NCBI GenBank assembly: GCA_013339765.2 | Contig: CM023457.1 | Span: 51,857,745-51,921,744 of the forward strand | Direction of reading: 5' to 3' | DNA from: Haemaphysalis longicornis | Taxonomy: Eukaryota; Arthropoda; Arachnida; Ixodida; Ixodidae | DNA length: 64,000 nt | In this document: positions 59,601 to 64,000 of the stretch, in pieces | How positions within the stretch are numbered: the first letter of the stretch is position 1 | Layout of the letters: every line of letters starts with the position of its first letter | The notes under the pieces: model-generated | Told to the model about the DNA's origin: nothing | The model's input: the letters and a program-made list of their open reading frames with translations, nothing else | The model's database searches: none | Translations under genes and position numbers: made by a program

Positions 59601-61622
59601 CACTTGTCCCAATCTTCTGTGTCCGTGTTTTTTTTTTTGTGTGTGCGCTTAAGATGAACACTTGTCCCTGACTTCTGTGTCCGTGTTTTTTTGTGCGCTT
59701 AAGATGAACGTTGCGTTAAATGTTTACCGAGGTTCAGTTCTATAGATGCCGTGTAATACACTTGCCCATCAGCTCAACAAACTATTGGTGTTCGCATGGC
59801 CCGGATTCCGTAGCGGAGTTTCACAACTGGTGCACGCTGAAGAACCCTGGTGCACACCACACCGGACACGTGCGAATCCACGCACAGCACGTACCATGTC
59901 ATCCCTAGCAGTTCCGTAGTTCTCTCCCTCCTCAGGGATGCAGCGGCTGGCATGCCCGTAGCAGGAGCAGGATCCCCGGACGACCATGTCGTAGACGGCG
60001 TAGTAGTACTTCTGCTTGATCTCGCGGCGCGAGTCGAGCAGGTTGTCGCCCAGGGTGTGCAGGCGGGTGAAGTTGATGCGCAGGTTGGTCATCTTGAGCA
60101 GGTTCTGCACGTCGGGGCTGTGCGGGTTGTCGATGTGGATGTGCGGCGGAAGCACCCGGAAGATCACCTCCCCGTTGGTGGACGGCTCCACGCCCGAGTA
60201 GTGCGAGTCGCACGTCACATCGCTGATGTTCCGACGGGGACCCACCGGCACGCCCGGGAACGCGTCGGCGCAGTCGTAGGCGAAGTACTGGTACACCTGC
60301 GATTACGGTCGGTGGGCAGACCTTCAGTGATGTCCTCGAATGAGGACGTTGGATTGTCGGAGAAGGAAAGAAGGGCTCGCTCTTTGGTAGAAATAAAAGA
60401 ATATTCACAACATGGGAGCTCTTTGGTTTACAGTTTCGGACTCCCTGAGAAGCAGTCCGGTATTCATTTTTGCGGAAGATCCTTGGACTAACTATCCATG
60501 GTGAGTCTTAGGATCTATGAAAATAGGCATTACTGCTTGTGAATTTCATAAACTGATCTGGAGTGGTGACGAAATAGGCCAAAATTGAGGTCAACAAAAA
60601 ACTACATGTCGAGCAAGCCAATTTGAATAAAAGGGAAACAGGCAATTGCTCGTTGCCGAGTTTGCGGTTTCTCATTGGAGCAAGATGGAGCATTTACATG
60701 TGGAGTAAACTGATCCGAGACGGCCAGTAAAACTTGAACGGACTACCACGTGGCAAAGAAATCTGTCCAGATTTACCAATATAATTTAGTACAAGTTAAC
60801 TGCTAGATTTTGAGCAAAGCTATCCAATTTGAAAAAGAAACACATTGATGCTGAAGAATGCCAGGGACATGAAGTAGCACGAAAAATGTGCCAATGAAAG
60901 CCCAGCCATAACTGGCAAACAAGAGTACTGTTATTGATTGACTACTGCAAGCCTGTGGTTTTCCTTGCACTGTTTTCACGCAGTACTGTAACCATGAGCA
61001 GCTAACCAGAGTTAAAACAGTAGAAAGTGCACAAATTTGTGTACTTTACCAGGGGCTCCGAAGAACGGCACATGTAACAAATCAAGATACTAGCCCCATA
61101 CATGTAAAAAACTGACACAAGTTATCATCAAAATGTAAAAATCCTGCTTGTTTAGCTTTTCTTCTTACCCACTTAAAGTTTTTCCTTTTAAATTAAAATT
61201 AGCGGGTATGCTTCCTTGGATATTAATGTCAGTTGATGTCAACCTATCAACCTAAACTGTGAAACAGCGCTCTAAACGAGGACAGCGAGAGAAGAAGACA
61301 CAGACACGAGCGCAGTTTCACAGTTTAATTATGAACCAACTAGCCCAAACCCAAACTTTAGTTAGACTATCAACCTACCCCTGGACAGAAGTTTCTTGCA
61401 GTAGTTAAGTCAAAAGGTGTATCCGTTTTCAAAAGTGCACCCACCCTCCAGGTGTGTCCGTTGTCGTGCGACCGCTCGATGAGCATGGCGGCCGGCCGGA
61501 AGGTCTTGAAGGTGATGATGAGATGCGTGAAGTGGAACTCGGCTTCCAGGTCCAGCCGGATGGACACCGACTGCACGCCGTTCTGGGACTGCCACCACGT
61601 GTTCTTGCGCTTCTTGCCGATC
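23486..61622 (-). CDS. Laminin subunit beta (beta-1 type), 27 exons in window
   Basis: This is a secreted basement-membrane glycoprotein chain that assembles with alpha and gamma laminin chains into a heterotrimer. The exons encode about 1,668 residues: part of the LN (polymerisation) domain (about 1-190), LE repeats (about 190-440), the L4/LF domain (about 441-665), further LE repeats (about 665-1070), coiled coil (about 1070-1285), beta knob (about 1285-1320), and coiled coil to the C-terminal RQCQN. The Cys there corresponds to the interchain cysteine of beta chains. Order, domain content and motifs match animal laminin beta-1 closely. The signal peptide and first ~140-150 residues are not in the window. 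Introns 9 and 14, and probably 24, have GC donors. Exon 18 has an apparent frameshift. Several NxT/S sequons suit a glycoprotein. The gene spans over 38 kb with many transposons in its introns. Confidence 0.95.
23992..24148 (-). CDS. Laminin beta exon 26: coiled coil I
   Basis: EAEDLEAEYTRVVAELGGKS through KLRERARKLAESVNSKTQLL. Phase 0 to 1, donor GTAAGT. Confidence 0.94.
24297..24473 (-). CDS. Laminin beta exon 25: coiled coil I
   Basis: IEDAAYKAQGVANRSLDEVG through LAELKKKYTQNNLDARKAV to ADRLAGQAHN. Phase 0 to 0, donor GTACGA. Confidence 0.93.
24474..25565. other. Laminin intron 24, no gene recognised
   Basis: AT-rich intron sequence; no classified repeat recognised. Confidence 0.5.
25566..25707 (-). 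CDS. Laminin beta exon 24: coiled coil I, probable GC donor
   Basis: RTKANKILDTAKEVLQNLDD through QAREHINTAEEDLAQ. No GT donor downstream gives phase 0, while GCACGG directly after CAG does. The next exon starts in phase 0. Phase 2 to 0. Confidence 0.8.
25734..26165. mobile_element. Unclassified interspersed repeat, copy 1
   Basis: Its reverse complement recurs at about 53690-54135. Shared words include GGCTTTCGAAGC, TTCACGAGTTTTGAAC, TGCCTCAAATATAC and TGAAAGCTGTTG. No terminal inverted repeats or coding frames were found. The similarity ends near GCCGTT (25734) and after GGGTTACG (about 26163). Confidence 0.75.
26251..26414 (-). CDS. Laminin beta exon 23: coiled coil I
   Basis: CIALSISLEPEQIRELAREI through DIDAILRETGPDLSLAKDLK to RADLA. 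Phase 0 to 2, donor GTAGGC. Confidence 0.92.
27574..28510. mobile_element. piggyBac-type non-autonomous element (TTAA flanks)
   Basis: TTAA at 27574-27577 precedes CTCTTTCGTTACAGTGCC; TTAA at 28507-28510 follows a sequence whose reverse complement starts CTCTTTCGTTGCGGCGG. The 10-bp inverted ends and TTAA duplication are typical of piggyBac-type transposition. About 930 bp, no transposase recognised. It lies in laminin intron 22. Confidence 0.7.
28563..28751 (-). CDS. Laminin beta exon 22: coiled coil I
   Basis: VGSAEKESQRALEEAKRAFE through DLQDLLDRIDKFLSGARARP to IRVLAEE. Phase 0 to 0. The donor GTGCAG is weak but in phase. Confidence 0.9.
29247..29649. mobile_element. MITE with TACCGTATTTTCGCGCG ends
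   Basis: TACCGTATTTTCGCGCGTGT at 29247 is mirrored by TACGCGCGAAAATACGGTA ending at 29649. The outermost TA may be the target duplication. About 400 bp, in laminin intron 21, no coding capacity. Confidence 0.85.
29873..30103 (-). CDS. Laminin beta exon 21: beta knob
   Basis: VADLEDQISDVNELVCFKRG, then a cysteine- and glycine-rich block, DRCDPICGGAGCNHCGGLGC, which is the beta knob interrupting the coiled coil in beta chains. Ends EAEARQLFGA. Phase 0 to 0, donor GTGAGG. Confidence 0.95.
30104..31298. other. Laminin intron 20, nothing recognised
   Basis: No classified repeat or gene. A small palindrome, CAGAATACCTCCGGGTATTCTG, lies at about 30596-30617. Confidence 0.45.
31299..31492 (-). CDS. 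Laminin beta exon 20: coiled coil before the beta knob
   Basis: GALNITREAQKRSQQASGRV through LENENALRKLQQE. The donor is taken as GAG followed by GTGATT at 31298, since it alone is in phase with the next exon. Phase 1 to 0. Confidence 0.88.
31493..33477. other. Laminin intron 19, nothing classified
   Basis: T-rich run at 31525-31542, an A-rich run at about 31677-31690 and a (TAA)n stretch near 33275-33300. No gene or mobile element recognised. Confidence 0.45.
33478..33662 (-). CDS. Laminin beta exon 19: coiled coil
   Basis: RNLTESQMQLEEIGDRSANV through ALHERAQKLGKDAKALREN to ALQEANVE. Two N-glycosylation sequons (NLT, NVT). Phase 2 to 1, donor GTACCG. Confidence 0.93.
33663..34424. other. 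Laminin intron 18, nothing classified
   Basis: Contains an A-rich run at about 34000-34030. No other feature was recognised. Confidence 0.4.
34425..34604 (-). CDS. Laminin beta exon 18: coiled coil, with frame break
   Basis: ETQNMINSARQIKQQGTTGV through ERLHEVEEILSGANITGLDL reads well, but that frame stops at TGA (about 34440). The last bases before donor GTCAGC read IEEIR in another frame, and only that frame fits the phase of the next exon. The exon is 180 bp, where 181 or 178 would be expected. Confidence 0.85.
34665..35252. mobile_element. MITE with TACTGTATTTTACAG / TACCGTATTTTCCGG ends
   Basis: Left end TACTGTATTTTACAGTCTAT at 34665, continuing AAGTCACAC. The reverse complement of the right end, reaching TA at 35251-35252, reads TACCGTATTTTCCGGTGTAT and continues AAGTCGCG. 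Internal copies of CTTATAC/GTCACACC-like words occur near both ends. About 590 bp in intron 17. Confidence 0.8.
35900..36091 (-). CDS. Laminin beta exon 17: LE13 and start of coiled coil
   Basis: CECNVPGAATTQCHRNNGSC through GERCEQCARGFTGRAPYC to CGECFDNWDRIIRELR, the last LE repeat and entry into coiled coil II. Phase 1 to 1, donor GTACGT. Confidence 0.95.
36092..36938. other. Laminin intron 16, nothing classified
   Basis: No gene or mobile element was recognised. A short local repeat of TAATTTTGTAATCTAG-like words occurs at about 36570-36615. Confidence 0.4.
36939..37175 (-). CDS. Laminin beta exon 16: LE11-LE12
   Basis: QCPCLPNVEGKSCDRCAPNY, CDCDPLGSYEPKCNEFDGQC and GGRQCNQCQDLHWGDPRVRC. 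Phase 1 to 1, donor GTGAGT. Confidence 0.95.
37256..37322. repeat. Palindrome, ~29-bp arms, intron 15
   Basis: TTCAACAAGGATGACAGAAA pairs with TTTCTGTTGTCCTTGTTGAA. The loop is about 9 bases (AAGCACTT). Confidence 0.85.
37425..37613. mobile_element. Short pogo-type MITE (TACAGT ends)
   Basis: TACAGTTGACTCCTGTTAAT at the left and, reversed, TACAGTAGACTCTTTATAAA at the right. TA dinucleotides at both ends fit the TA duplication of Tc1/mariner/pogo transposition. 189 bp, no coding capacity. Confidence 0.7.
37880..38012. repeat. Degenerate minisatellite beside exon 15 donor
   Basis: Units like GGACGTCTACAG, GGATGTCTACAG, GAAATGTCTATG recur about a dozen times over 130 bases, ending a few bases from the donor at 38017. 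Confidence 0.75.
38018..38302 (-). CDS. Laminin beta exon 15: LE10
   Basis: ERCDRCANNYYGEPNVPGGS through TGVCLRCLYNTEGPHCERC to YCDPVTG. Phase 1 to 1, donor GTGAGC. A degenerate minisatellite lies directly after the donor. Confidence 0.95.
38748..39615. mobile_element. pogo-type non-autonomous element, 868 bp
   Basis: TACAGTCTGTCCACTTATAA at 38748 and, reversed from 39615, TACAGTTGAGTCCACTTATA, each followed by ACAATA. TA duplication at both ends. GTTATA-type words repeat near the termini. No transposase frame was recognised in the GC-rich centre. In intron 14. Confidence 0.85.
40109..40219. repeat. Imperfect palindrome next to exon 14 GC donor
   Basis: CATTGGAAGCCCATTGGAAC to about 40156 pairs imperfectly with 40170-40219, and a 24-base A-run (40085-40108) abuts it. 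The fold would start about 50 bases after the GC donor in the pre-mRNA. Confidence 0.8.
40269..40432 (-). CDS. Laminin beta exon 14: LE9, GC donor
   Basis: CETGFYGDPRYGVDIPCRPC through DPRTGNVMCHCAPGYVG. The exon joins the next one in phase only if it ends GTGG before GCAAGT (40268-40263). The split codon falls in GYVGERC, the site of the YIGSR segment in vertebrate beta-1. Phase 2 to 1. Confidence 0.9.
40433..41514. other. Laminin intron 13, nothing classified
   Basis: No gene or classified repeat was recognised. Confidence 0.45.
41515..41746 (-). CDS. Laminin beta exon 13: LE7-LE8
   Basis: CDCNGIGSLDNFCDAQTGQC through CQPGYWNYPNCQRCDCHGHA to FTAGPHCDR. Phase 1 to 2, donor GTGGGC. Confidence 0.95.
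42040..42170. mobile_element. One end of a TACCGTATTT-type MITE
   Basis: TACCGTATTTACTCGCGTAA at 42040 has the same start as the complete MITEs at 29247, 45131 and 54997, but I did not find its other end in intron 12. Confidence 0.5.
42315..42458 (-). CDS. Laminin beta exon 12: LE6
   Basis: DCRCDPQGSHSSVCVTLGGQ through NVVGRNCDRCAPGTYGFGPG. Phase 1 to 1, donor GTGAGT. Confidence 0.95.
42459..43201. other. Laminin intron 11, nothing classified
   Basis: No gene or classified repeat was recognised. Confidence 0.4.
43202..43394 (-). CDS. Laminin beta exon 11: end of L4/LF
   Basis: MVLMPDINAIPFFHGTPVN through REEFERFRCGQGFYDT to YSIGFYVFQGAQ. Phase 0 to 1, donor GTAGGA. Confidence 0.95.
43451..43697 (-). 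mobile_element. Tick tRNA-derived SINE, full-length copy
   Basis: The most complete copy in the window. From GATTATGGGGTTTAACGCGC to GAGCCAACGCGGCGGG, it contains the reversed B box TGGGAATCGAACCC and the reversed A box CTTAGCCACTGAGCC. The element reads on the minus strand, 5' tRNA head at the right. It resembles Ruka-type tick SINEs. In intron 10. Confidence 0.85.
44522..44649 (-). CDS. Laminin beta exon 10: L4/LF domain
   Basis: GERHVIVAPAVCLEKGKHY through ITFKQYDQDVDTPSASILID. Phase 1 to 0, donor GTACGT. The preceding intron is only 110 bp. Confidence 0.94.
44760..44880 (-). CDS. Laminin beta exon 9: L4/LF domain, GC donor
   Basis: LPHGWEEAIVTVDRPGPVDP through IIPQDDRQVIRFSS. The exon must end in TCTTCAG followed by GCAAGT (44759-44754), because no phase-compatible GT donor is present and the next exon supplies the rest of a Gly codon. 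Phase 0 to 1. Confidence 0.9.
45131..45303. mobile_element. 173-bp MITE with TACCGTATTTATTCG ends
   Basis: TACCGTATTTATTCGATTAT, then AAGGCG, is mirrored by TATTAGAATAAATACAGTA ending at 45303 (reversed: TACTGTATTTATTCTAATA). CGCCTTATATT and its mirror lie just inside. In intron 8. A shortened version lies at about 49172-49317. Confidence 0.8.
45150..45576. repeat. Direct duplication, copy A (clean copy)
   Basis: From ATAAGGCGGTCACTAATATA to CGCCTTGTAAAT, this is repeated in the same orientation at 49172-49580 with many single-base losses. Confidence 0.9.
45994..46152 (-). CDS. Laminin beta exon 8: L4/LF domain
   Basis: DCQVLVREPYAEREPTWTG through YLEFDVPDVPTSMDYNIVFR to YEPK. WTGxGFxxI and MxYxIxxRYEPK are conserved in beta chains. 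Phase 0 to 0, donor GTGGGT. Confidence 0.94.
46900..47620. other. Homopolymer-distorted, probably low-quality sequence
   Basis: The stretch is full of runs of G, C, A and T of 4-9 bases (GGGGGG, CCCCCC, TTTTTTT, AAAAAAAAAA) alternating abruptly. Composition is unlike any other part of the window, and the six-frame translations are low-complexity. This looks like an uncorrected read end rather than a genomic feature. Confidence 0.7.
47621..49011. other. Unassigned part of intron 7, doubtful assembly
   Basis: No gene was recognised. The part at 47800-48540 is more GC-rich than surrounding introns, with scattered frames but no known protein motif. Confidence 0.4.
49012..49173. mobile_element. 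Right end of a pogo-like element
   Basis: Repeated words TTCGTTAAATCGA, TTCGTTATATCGCGA and TCGTATATCGAGG, ending TTCAACGTA. This is the style of Tigger/pogo subterminal repeats. No left end was found. Confidence 0.45.
49172..49580. repeat. Direct duplication, copy B (with many single-base losses)
   Basis: It repeats 45150-45576 in the same orientation. It is about 18 bases shorter, nearly all by loss of one base in short runs or dinucleotides. Confidence 0.9.
49975..50062. repeat. (GA)n microsatellite
   Basis: Interrupted GAGAGA repeats over about 90 bases next to laminin exon 7. Confidence 0.9.
50223..50438 (-). CDS. Laminin beta exon 7: LE5 and start of L4/LF
   Basis: PEYWGLGRDDDGCKPCDCDP, then GQCRCRPSVQGRRCDQPETG and YFVGNLDYMVYEAELAKASP, where the L4/LF domain begins. 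Phase 0 to 0, donor GTGAGT. Confidence 0.95.
50439..51762. other. Laminin intron 6, nothing classified
   Basis: No gene or classified repeat was recognised. Confidence 0.4.
51763..51869 (-). CDS. Laminin beta exon 6: LE4
   Basis: CSCHELGTAGDGCNVYTGEC through NVIGRDCNQCL. Phase 1 to 0, donor GTGAGG. Confidence 0.93.
51870..52554. other. Laminin intron 5, short shared repeat piece
   Basis: CTCAAGAAGCAATCCGGTAT at about 52371 resembles CTGAGAAGCAGTCCGGTATT at about 60443, so both belong to a minor interspersed repeat. Nothing else was recognised. Confidence 0.35.
52555..52734 (-). CDS. Laminin beta exon 5: LE3
   Basis: CDCDPRGSLDDGVCDPQ through GRCHCKKNVESRRCDRC to DGCE. Phase 1 to 1, donor GTGAGG. 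Confidence 0.95.
53459..54243 (-). mobile_element. Tick SINE copy split by another repeat
   Basis: The first part, 53459-53590, has TAGGGTTTAACACGCCGACA, AATTTTGACTGCCTGGGGAT and onward. The rest, 54138-54243, has TTTTGCTTTTCGCCTCC to the reversed B box GGGAATCGACCCC and CACTGATCCACCGCAGCGGG. A 547-bp insertion separates them at GTGGGTGTT. Confidence 0.85.
53591..54137. mobile_element. Unclassified interspersed repeat, copy 2, inserted in the SINE
   Basis: It is inverted relative to 25734-26165 and extends about 100 bases beyond the similarity at its left end. Because it interrupts a SINE, it inserted after the SINE. No inverted ends or coding region were found. Confidence 0.75.
54408..54596 (-). 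CDS. Laminin beta exon 4: LE2
   Basis: CNCNDHANKCHFD through GGVCDDCQDNTMGVNCEQC to DPHVCQ. This matches the second LE repeat. Phase 1 to 1, so the exon is symmetrical. Donor GTGAGT. Confidence 0.95.
54997..55680. mobile_element. MITE with TACCGTACTTACCCGATTC ends
   Basis: TACCGTACTTACCCGATTCT, then AACGCGCAC, is mirrored from 55680 by TACCATACTTACTCGATTCC, then AACGTGCAC. TA flanks both ends. About 680 bp in intron 3; a T17 run lies at 55620-55637. No transposase recognised. Confidence 0.85.
56397..57781. mobile_element. pogo-type fold-back element, 1.39 kb
   Basis: Ends TACAGTGGAATCTCGGTGAT and, reversed, TACAGTGGAATCTCGGTCAT, with repeated GATACGAATT words inside and TA duplication. The inverted similarity extends far inward: 56860-57060 pairs with 57385-57560 (CGCCAATGGCGCAAGTC against GACTTGCGCCAATGGGG). 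Most of the element is therefore an imperfect giant hairpin. It has no transposase frame. In intron 3. Confidence 0.85.
58045..58095. repeat. Tandem duplication, ~24-bp unit
   Basis: CAATATCAATTATAAAATTA then TAAG occurs twice in succession. Confidence 0.85.
58592..58712 (-). CDS. Laminin beta exon 3: LE1
   Basis: VFGKCQCTHNTKGLNCESC onward to NPCK, with CxC and the NTKGxxC loop of the first laminin EGF-like repeat. Donor GTAAGC. Phase 0 to 1. Confidence 0.94.
58713..59894. other. Laminin intron 2 with a ~50-bp tandem duplication
   Basis: CTTCTGTGTCCGTGTTTTTT ... GCGCTTAAGATGAAC occurs at about 59606-59659 and again at about 59661-59708. No other feature was recognised. Confidence 0.5.
59895..60296 (-). 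CDS. Laminin beta exon 2: end of LN domain
   Basis: 134 codons from VYQYFAYDC, including EPSTNGEVIFR, LRINFTRLHTLGDNLLDSR and YYYAVYDMVVRGSCSCYGHA, the LN-to-LE1 junction. Donor GTACGT after ATG. Phase 0 to 0. Confidence 0.95.
61254..61326. repeat. Palindrome with purine-rich loop, intron 1
   Basis: AAACTGTGAAACAGCGCTC pairs with GAGCGCAGTTTCACAGTTT around a 35-base loop, GACAGCGAGAGAAGAAGACA and flanks. Confidence 0.85.
61445..61622 (-). CDS. Laminin beta exon 1 of window: LN domain
   Basis: It encodes IGKKRKNTWWQSQNG through RPAAMLIERSHDNGHTWR. The WWQSxNGV and FHFTHLIxTFKTFRPAAMLIER motifs are hallmarks of the laminin beta LN domain. Acceptor CCCTCAG, donor GTGGGT. Enters in phase 1, leaves in phase 0. 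Confidence 0.93.
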
Positions 61623-62059
61623 CTGAGGGGGGAAAACGTGCAAGCATCTCTCCAGCACTCGCAGCTTGGTGGGTGTTTCGGCAGGTCCGAACGCCTGCGT
61701 CCCTGGCATGCATCTGGCACACAAAACTGCCAACGGCTCAAAGAATAAGAAACAGGGTAATCGAGTTGAAAAGGAAGTTGGGCAAATTAGGGTCTCAGTG
61801 AGATTTGAAGCAGGGATTGAAGCAGGGTTGAGCCTGCTAATTTACAGGGGCAGCAGTTCGGCAAGTAACAATTGCGTACCGACTAAATGTTCAAGGAAAA
61901 GGATTACAATAATAAAAGGACACATTTAGTGACTGGACACTAATGCTTTCGCGATCACTGCATCATAAGGGTGCATAGGTGTCCTCATAACTTTTTACTT
62001 GCTACATATTAAACGTAAAGCAACCTATTTACCGGTTTTTGCCCAACTATTCCCCTTAA
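61623..62059. other. Upstream intron sequence, nothing recognised
   Basis: It should contain intron leading to earlier laminin exons. No LN-domain coding was found. Confidence 0.4.
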
Positions 62060-63379
62060 AGGAATACTGACACTAAATTCAATAGTCCTGAAAAATGATA
62101 TAACTGGCTTCAGTAGTTTGTGAAGATGCCTCCCAGCAATATTTGCAGCCACCCGCGTTGGGAAACACATAAAAAAACCAATGTAGGTTGGCCCGGCCAT
62201 GAGCTACCTCAGATTGCCAGTGGCAGTGAAATCGCTACCGGCGTGACGATGAAAGGCAGTGCACGCTCTGGGAACCGGCCGGTCCTGGGTTACATTGGGT
62301 AGCCCTTTCCGGAAGTGGAAACACTTTCCTGCGCTGCTGTTTTTGCTGGTCTCGTTTCGCCAGGCCGAGTGTCTACAATGGTACCGTCAACTTTGGCAAA
62401 GTGGCAAAAGATTAACGCTATGTTTTCAGAAATCAATGGGAGGCCAAGATCATGAACAGAAACCAACTCAAATGTGTTCCAATTAAACATTAAGCCCAGT
62501 AAATTATGTCTAACTACATGACTTTTTAAATTACTTTTCAAATTTCCCGTGTCCCTGTTGCCGCCGCAAGCTCGGGCGGGCCAATTACGCGAGACCACCG
62601 CAGACGACGCAGCAAACGCGTGTGATGGCACAGAAATTTTATTGATGTCCCAATTCGCAGTTTTTCAGCCAGAATTAACACTGTGACGTAATACCTTCCA
62701 GCATTGCCCAGAACTGCCATCTGTGCCAGCCAGAGTTACTGGATGTATACCAGTTGCGAAACTCCCCGTAGGCCCCATGTATCAAAAGCCAGTCTTTGGT
62801 TGCCCCCCTGTGCTGGCGCAAGCACGGGGCAAGTTGACTAGCCTGTCGTCTGTCGGTAGAACGTTGAAGTAGTACTCAAGTGCTTGCTGCTGCTGTTGCA
62901 AGTCATAAAAAAAAAAATTTGCAAAAACACAAAATACATTTTTCCTAATTAATGTAATCTAATTTTAAAAAAGCAAGCTTTATTTTACAAAAAAAAATTG
63001 AATAATAATGGTTTAGTGAAGTTCAGTTTTTGTCTCCTAGTTGCCGCACGCATCAACTTGCCCCCCCACCAGCTTCCACAAAGCAGGGGGCCTAGCGCTG
63101 CCCGGATTCAGAAGCGGAGTTTCGCAACTGATAATATTGCGTAATTAAATTAAATAAAAAAAATAATAATTATATATATATAATATATATCGCAACTGTA
63201 TATATACTCTTATCTGAGCTGCCCGTGGCCAAAACCAAAACAGGTTGGAAGAAATGCATTGTAACTTATTTCTACGGTGACTGCTGACTGGCGTTTGCTC
63301 GATTTTCATTACTAGTGGGCAAAAAGGTATTGTTTACAGCACAACGATCAAAAAGCTAAAATTTGGTGTCAGTACTCCT
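62060..63379. mobile_element. TIR element with AGGAATACTGACAC ends, ~1.3 kb
   Basis: AGGAATACTGACACTAAATT at 62060 is mirrored from 63379 by AGGAGTACTGACACCAAATT. Flanking TTAA and TTAT extend the match a little. No transposase frame was seen. A related single end, AAAGGGATACTGACATGAG, lies at about 57822. Confidence 0.65.
63160..63192. repeat. (TA)n microsatellite
   Basis: AATTATATATATATAATATA and flanking AT-rich bases. Confidence 0.9.
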
Positions 63380-64000
63380 ATAATTAGTAATTATAATCCA
63401 GACACATGCCAAGGAGGCAACAGCAGAGATGCAGTGCACAGTCAACCTCGTAATATCGTCAAGTTTTTAATCTAGAACAGCTGCCTCTGTCGCAAAGCCC
63501 ACATGCTGTTACTGCCCCTTCTCCAGAGAGTGCCACTGCTTCATGGCGATTAGAGCTCACTGGCTGCCAAGCCGCAGCCAAGCCATAGCTACAAAAATGT
63601 GCGTCTCAGTCCCCAATGTGCTGTAGCAATGTTGTCATGCATGGCTGTTCTGTTTCAAAAAAGTGAAGAACGATGAAGGGTCGATGGTTGAGCCTCTCAC
63701 GAGATTAACAAGTATAACAAAAATAAAACTAACAGGCAAAACTTCCCAAACTAGTGCTGCCTTGCTGTTTGCCTTCCGTCTACATCCTTCCTTCCTTCAC
63801 ACATGTACCCACACACACAAAAAAAGCAACCTTGCAGCCTTAATTCTGTCAGCTTGTAATTAAAATTTAATATTTAATCATTCATTTTATTAATTTCATA
63901 TTAAATTTATTGTAATAATAATTTAATCAAAACGAAATTATATTACTTTAATGGACATTAAACTAGTTGTTGGACCAGCGGCCGTCCTTGTGTTCCTTCC
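63380..64000. other. Unassigned end of the window
   Basis: AT-rich towards 63950. No laminin exon or classified repeat was recognised. Confidence 0.4.

Noticed and set aside
63961..64000. Minus-strand reading KEHKDGRWSNN as an earlier laminin exon
   Set aside because: It does not resemble the LN domain before WWQSxNG, runs into a stop, and no acceptor or donor fits.

Overview
This window is animal nuclear DNA, most likely from a hard (ixodid) tick. Introns are long, and the noncoding DNA is dominated by a mixture of transposons: non-LTR elements, a Penelope-like element, tRNA-derived SINEs resembling the tick Ruka type, and many short terminal-inverted-repeat elements. The tick assignment is an inference from this repeat mix and from the style of the laminin protein; no species can be named from the sequence alone.

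The one clear host gene is a laminin beta chain (beta-1 type) on the minus strand. I could follow 27 coding exons from 61622 down to the stop codon at 23486. Together they encode about 1,668 residues: the second half of the laminin N-terminal (LN) domain, LE repeats, the L4/LF domain, a second run of LE repeats, the first coiled coil, the cysteine-rich beta knob, and the last coiled coil ending in a near-terminal cysteine. Only the signal peptide and roughly the first 140-150 residues are missing, presumably beyond position 64000. Nearly every exon joins its neighbour in a consistent phase. The exceptions are informative: two introns have GC-AG ends with strong GCAAGT donors (a third is probable), and one coiled-coil exon carries an apparent one-base frameshift.

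Region 1-23 kb is transposon-rich. A DNA transposon (50-5033) has about 200-bp inverted ends, a broken DDE-type transposase and a solo LTR inserted in its right end. It is followed by a hAT-like non-autonomous element with its target duplication (6629-8104), SINE copies, a 5'-truncated LINE with an open 662-codon RT-RNase H frame (10.6-12.66 kb), a second LINE fragment (15.7-16.44 kb), and a Penelope-like element with RT and GIY-YIG parts facing a second, rearranged copy head to head (16.8-19.9 kb). A short possible exon of an unidentified gene lies near 8.5 kb. The stretch 19.9-23.5 kb holds the probable 3' UTR of the laminin gene.

Region 23.5-62 kb is the laminin gene. Its introns carry at least four complete elements with shared TACCGTA/TACTGTA-like ends, three pogo-type elements with TACAGT ends and TA duplications (one a 1.4-kb fold-back), a TTAA-flanked piggyBac-type element, SINEs, and palindromes. 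The intron at 46.15-50.2 kb contains a homopolymer-distorted stretch and a near-copy of sequence found 4 kb away. This looks like an assembly fault rather than biology. I found no prokaryotic features, CRISPR arrays, rRNA or convincing functional tRNA.
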